A stretch of 64,000 nucleotides of DNA from contig CP133967.1 in assembly GCA_036251935.1 (NCBI GenBank), forward strand, positions 2,551,488 to 2,615,487, read 5' to 3'. This DNA comes from Orbaceae bacterium lpD04 (GTDB taxonomy: Bacteria; Pseudomonadota; Gammaproteobacteria; Enterobacterales; Orbaceae). Positions within the stretch are counted from its first letter, which is position 1. Each line of letters opens with the position of its first letter. The notes beneath the pieces were generated by a model. It had not been told where the DNA came from. It worked only from the letters and a program-made list of their open reading frames with translations, and searched no databases. The position numbers and the translations under genes were made by a program. Positions 58,857 to 64,000 of this stretch are shown here, piece after piece.

Positions 58857-60380
58857 ATGTCTCTTTTTACTATTTATACTCGTGCTTGTATTGGTATTCA
58901 AGCCCCCAAAATTGATGTAGAAGTGCATATTAGTAATGGTATGCCATGCTTTACATTAGTCGGATTACCTGAAGCATCAGTAAAGGAAGCTAAAGACCGC
59001 GTTAGAAGTGCCTTAATTAATAGTGGTTTTAGTTTTCCATCTAAAAAAATTACGATTAATCTTTCGCCAGCAGATCTGCCTAAAGAAGGTAGTCGCTTTG
59101 ACTTACCGATAGCCATTGCAATATTAGCAGCGACAGAGCAAATAAAAATCGATACGCTACATTTGTATGAGTTTTTAGGCGAATTATCCCTAGCTGGAGA
59201 AATAAGAGCAGTAAAAGGGGCTATTCCTGCTGCAATTTCAGTTCAAAATGATTCCAGAATATTAATTCTCTCAACCGAGAACAGTTCTGAAATTGCATTA
59301 ATTAATCACAGTAATACGCTTGTGTGTAATAATCTCGTTCAGCTACAACAACATTTTTCAGAGGAATCCGCGTTATCTGGCGTTAACTACCTTATTCCGA
59401 TAGAAAATGAACAACCTAAGAATGATCTACAAGATATTATCGGGCAACACCATGCAAAGCGCGCACTAGAAATATCTGCTACAGGTGGGCATAATTTATT
59501 ACTGATAGGTCCGCCTGGTACCGGAAAAACAATGCTAGCAAGTCGATTAGTTGATTTACTGCCAAATTTGAATGACCAAGAGTCTTTAGAGACAGCCGCA
59601 ATAGCAAGCCTATCTAATCAACATAGTCTTATTACTAATTGGCGTAAGCGGCCTTTTAGAGCACCTCATCATAGTGCTTCTTGCGCGGCATTAGTTGGTG
59701 GAGGTTCAATCCCAAAACCTGGCGAGATTTCGCTTGCACATAATGGTATTCTTTTTTTGGACGAATTACCCGAATTTAATCGTAAAGTATTAGATGCGCT
59801 AAGAGAGCCTCTTGAATCTGGCGAAATCATTATTTCACGGGCAAATGCTAAAATTACCTTTCCGGCGAAAGTACAACTGATAGCAGCAATGAACCCTAGC
59901 CCAACAGGACATTATCAAGGTATACATAATCGTACGACACCACAACAAACAATCCGATATCTTAATCGTTTATCAGGACCTTTTCTTGATAGATTTGATA
60001 TTTCGATAGAAGTGCCTTTATTACCTAAAGGGTCGTTAATACATGCTATAAGCCAAGGTGAAACAAGTGTTGACGTTAAAAAACGAGTAATGTATGCAAG
60101 GGATAAACAAATTAAGCGGGGTGGTAAAATTAATAGTATGCTTTCAACCCAAGAAATAAGTCAATATTGCGCTTTGAGTAAAGAAGATCATATTTTTTTA
60201 GAACAAGCTTTAATTAAATTAGGATTATCAGTAAGGGCATGGCATAGGATTTTAAAAGTCGCTAGAACGATAGCCGATTTGGAAGGGGAAATAGACATAG
60301 AACGAAAACATTTGACCGAAGCATTAAGTTATCGTTCTATGGATAAGTTACTAATACAGCTACATAAGAATATAGGTTAG
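58857..60380 (+). CDS. comM: ComM/YifB helicase (Mg-chelatase-like AAA+ ATPase)
   Basis: Hexameric branch-migration helicase that helps integrate foreign DNA during natural transformation in Vibrio and Haemophilus; in E. coli it is YifB. The 507 residues (E. coli 506) have an N-terminal Lon-like/ChlI domain (LSPADLPKEGSRFDLPIA), Walker A GPPGTGKT (218-225), Walker B GILFLDELPEF and a C-terminal Mg-chelatase domain. It is convergent with maoP, 3 bp apart. Confidence 0.95.
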   Translation: MSLFTIYTRACIGIQAPKIDVEVHISNGMPCFTLVGLPEASVKEAKDRVRSALINSGFSFPSKKITINLSPADLPKEGSRFDLPIAIAILAATEQIKIDTLHLYEFLGELSLAGEIRAVKGAIPAAISVQNDSRILILSTENSSEIALINHSNTLVCNNLVQLQQHFSEESALSGVNYLIPIENEQPKNDLQDIIGQHHAKRALEISATGGHNLLLIGPPGTGKTMLASRLVDLLPNLNDQESLETAAIASLSNQHSLITNWRKRPFRAPHHSASCAALVGGGSIPKPGEISLAHNGILFLDELPEFNRKVLDALREPLESGEIIISRANAKITFPAKVQLIAAMNPSPTGHYQGIHNRTTPQQTIRYLNRLSGPFLDRFDISIEVPLLPKGSLIHAISQGETSVDVKKRVMYARDKQIKRGGKINSMLSTQEISQYCALSKEDHIFLEQALIKLGLSVRAWHRILKVARTIADLEGEIDIERKHLTEALSYRSMDKLLIQLHKNIG

Positions 60381-60383
60381 TAG

Positions 60384-60722
60384 TTAATCATCATTATCAA
60401 TAAAATCATCTGTAACATCTACTTGAGGTTTTCCACCAGATAAAGTATGAAACTTTTTAGCCTTATTAACACAGTTAAGGTATTTAAGCCAAATTTTTTC
60501 ATATTCATTCGATGCTTCTTTTTTACCTCGGCATACTGAAACAAATGATTTTTCTTCAGCTGTTAATGGCTTACGAGTCTCGCTATCTAATTCTTTAAAT
60601 GCAGTACCGTATTTTTCCAAAAGTTGTGACTCTTTAATAGTAAAATCACCGTGACGAGAAAAACCTCTAGGATAATTTTTATTATCAAAAAAACGTTGTT
60701 GTGAAGAAAAGCTTTCGGCCAT
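60384..60722 (-). CDS. maoP: Macrodomain Ori organization protein MaoP (YifE)
   Basis: In E. coli MaoP acts with the maoS site to organise the Ori macrodomain. The 112 residues match YifE along their whole length, with diagnostic RYFDNK-like RFFDNKNYPRGFSRHGDFTIKE near the N-terminus and KKFHTLSGGKPQV near the C-terminus. It is the neighbour of yifB/comM in E. coli too. I did not identify a maoS-like site here. Confidence 0.93.
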   Translation of the reverse strand: MAESFSSQQRFFDNKNYPRGFSRHGDFTIKESQLLEKYGTAFKELDSETRKPLTAEEKSFVSVCRGKKEASNEYEKIWLKYLNCVNKAKKFHTLSGGKPQVDVTDDFIDNDD

Positions 60723-60858
60723 TTTTAATCCCTTATAACTAAATTTAATGTAACGATTTGCGGATTATAATTAAGTGCAGAATTCTGTAAATAAAAATCT
60801 TTGATTTATGATTGTTTTACAGTTTGATTGATTAAAAATAAGACAATAAAGGCTAAAA

Positions 60859-60934
60859 TGGCAGGGGCGGAGAGGCTCGAACTCCCAACACCCGGTTTTG
60901 GAGACCGGTGCTCTACCAATTGAACTACGCCCCT
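60859..60934 (-). tRNA. trpT: tRNA-Trp (CCA anticodon)
   Basis: A 76-nt cloverleaf including the encoded CCA end. Sequence nearly identical to E. coli tRNA-Trp, with anticodon loop CTCCAAA and T-loop TTCGAGC. It follows tRNA-Asp in the same rRNA transcript. Confidence 0.97.
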
Positions 60935-60942
60935 AATAAGAT

Positions 60943-61019
60943 TGGCGGAACGGACGGGGCTCGAACCCGCGACCCCCTGCGTGACAGGCAGGTATTCTAA
61001 CCAACTGAACTACCGCTCC
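60943..61019 (-). tRNA. aspT: tRNA-Asp (GTC anticodon)
   Basis: A 77-nt tRNA with encoded CCA, almost identical to E. coli tRNA-Asp; anticodon loop CTGTCAC. It lies 60 bp downstream of the 5S gene and 8 bp from tRNA-Trp. Confidence 0.97.
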
Positions 61020-61079
61020 ACCGAATAAGGTACAAACACATCTGAATAAATATTCATTTATTCATTTTAAATATTAAAA

Positions 61080-61197
61080 GTCTGGCGGTGACCTACTCTC
61101 ACATGGGGTAACCCCCACACTACCATCGGCTTCACGGCGTTTCACTTCTGAGTTCGGCATGGATCAGGTGGGACCACCGCAACATTGCCGCCAGACA
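61080..61197 (-). rRNA. rrf: 5S ribosomal RNA
   Basis: Recognised by the conserved segments GTGGTCCCACCTGA, CCATGCCGAACTCAG and GATGGTAGTGTGGG, and by the closing TCTGGCGG/CCGCCAGA terminal helix. Ends are approximate to a few bases. Confidence 0.95.
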
Positions 61198-61350
61198 TAA
61201 CTCGTTTTCTCTTATATAACGATGAGTTAATCATAAATATAAATATTTCTATATAATAAAATATCTTTATACCCACTCTACATCATCACCATATACTCAA
61301 TACAGTTCAAGCCGAAATTCTCTTTGAGATTTGAAACAACTCTAAGTTGT
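61198..61350 (-). other. 23S-5S internal spacer
   Basis: A/T-rich transcribed spacer between 23S and 5S. No tRNA or open frame seen; complementary tracts near 61320-61350 probably contribute to the 23S processing stem. Confidence 0.6.

Positions 61351-64000
<2,650 letters not shown>

Overview
The window comes from an AT-rich gammaproteobacterium. Most proteins align closely, often residue for residue in length, with Escherichia coli and Haemophilus counterparts (for example IscS 404 aa, TyrA 373, QorA 327, UbiU 331, NarI 225). The gene order 23S-5S-tRNA-Asp-tRNA-Trp-maoP-comM recalls the rrnC end of the enterobacterial chromosome. The low G+C, a Haemophilus-type TehB and a giant autotransporter with an extended signal peptide suggest Orbaceae/Orbales or a neighbouring lineage (Pasteurellales, Enterobacterales). 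That placement is inference; a 16S gene is not in the window.

Layout. (1) 1-16008, minus strand: one enormous open frame (at least 5336 codons, 3' end outside the window) encoding a type Va autotransporter adhesin. It has an ESPR signal peptide, a non-repeated N-terminal part, six full plus one partial copies of a ~590-residue repeat, a pertactin-like autochaperone and the first part of the outer-membrane beta-barrel. (2) 16.3-22.5 kb: pgpA-argF, divergent from carAB, with ArgR boxes between them. (3) 22.7-23.6 kb: tehB behind a consensus IscR type 1 site. (4) 23.7-29.0 kb: the ISC iron-sulfur operon iscRSUA-hscBA-fdx. (5) 29.1-37.1 kb: narK-narGHJI, nitrate transport and respiratory nitrate reductase. 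(6) 37.3-41.3 kb: an ascorbate-family PTS (IIA, IIB, IIC) with a two-subunit transketolase. (7) 41.5-43.4 kb: tyrA and ychE; then xthA, xseA and qorA on the plus strand and a LacI-type regulator on the minus strand. (8) 48.0-51.5 kb: ubiU-ubiV-csdA-csdE, anaerobic ubiquinone hydroxylation genes joined to a cysteine desulfurase pair. (9) 51.6-60.7 kb: mrcB, sfsA, mepM, znuA divergent from znuCB with a Zur box, comM and maoP. (10) 60.9-64.0 kb: tRNA-Trp, tRNA-Asp, 5S and most of 23S rRNA, all minus strand.

How it fits together. Much of the metabolic content is iron-sulfur and anaerobic. NarGH (several Fe-S clusters) lies directly upstream of the ISC assembly operon, UbiUV (4Fe-4S) share an operon with CsdAE, and IscR probably controls both its own operon and tehB. 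The least ordinary items are the recombination-prone giant adhesin gene, the IscR-tehB link, and the PTS/split-transketolase operon that carries no isomerase or kinase.
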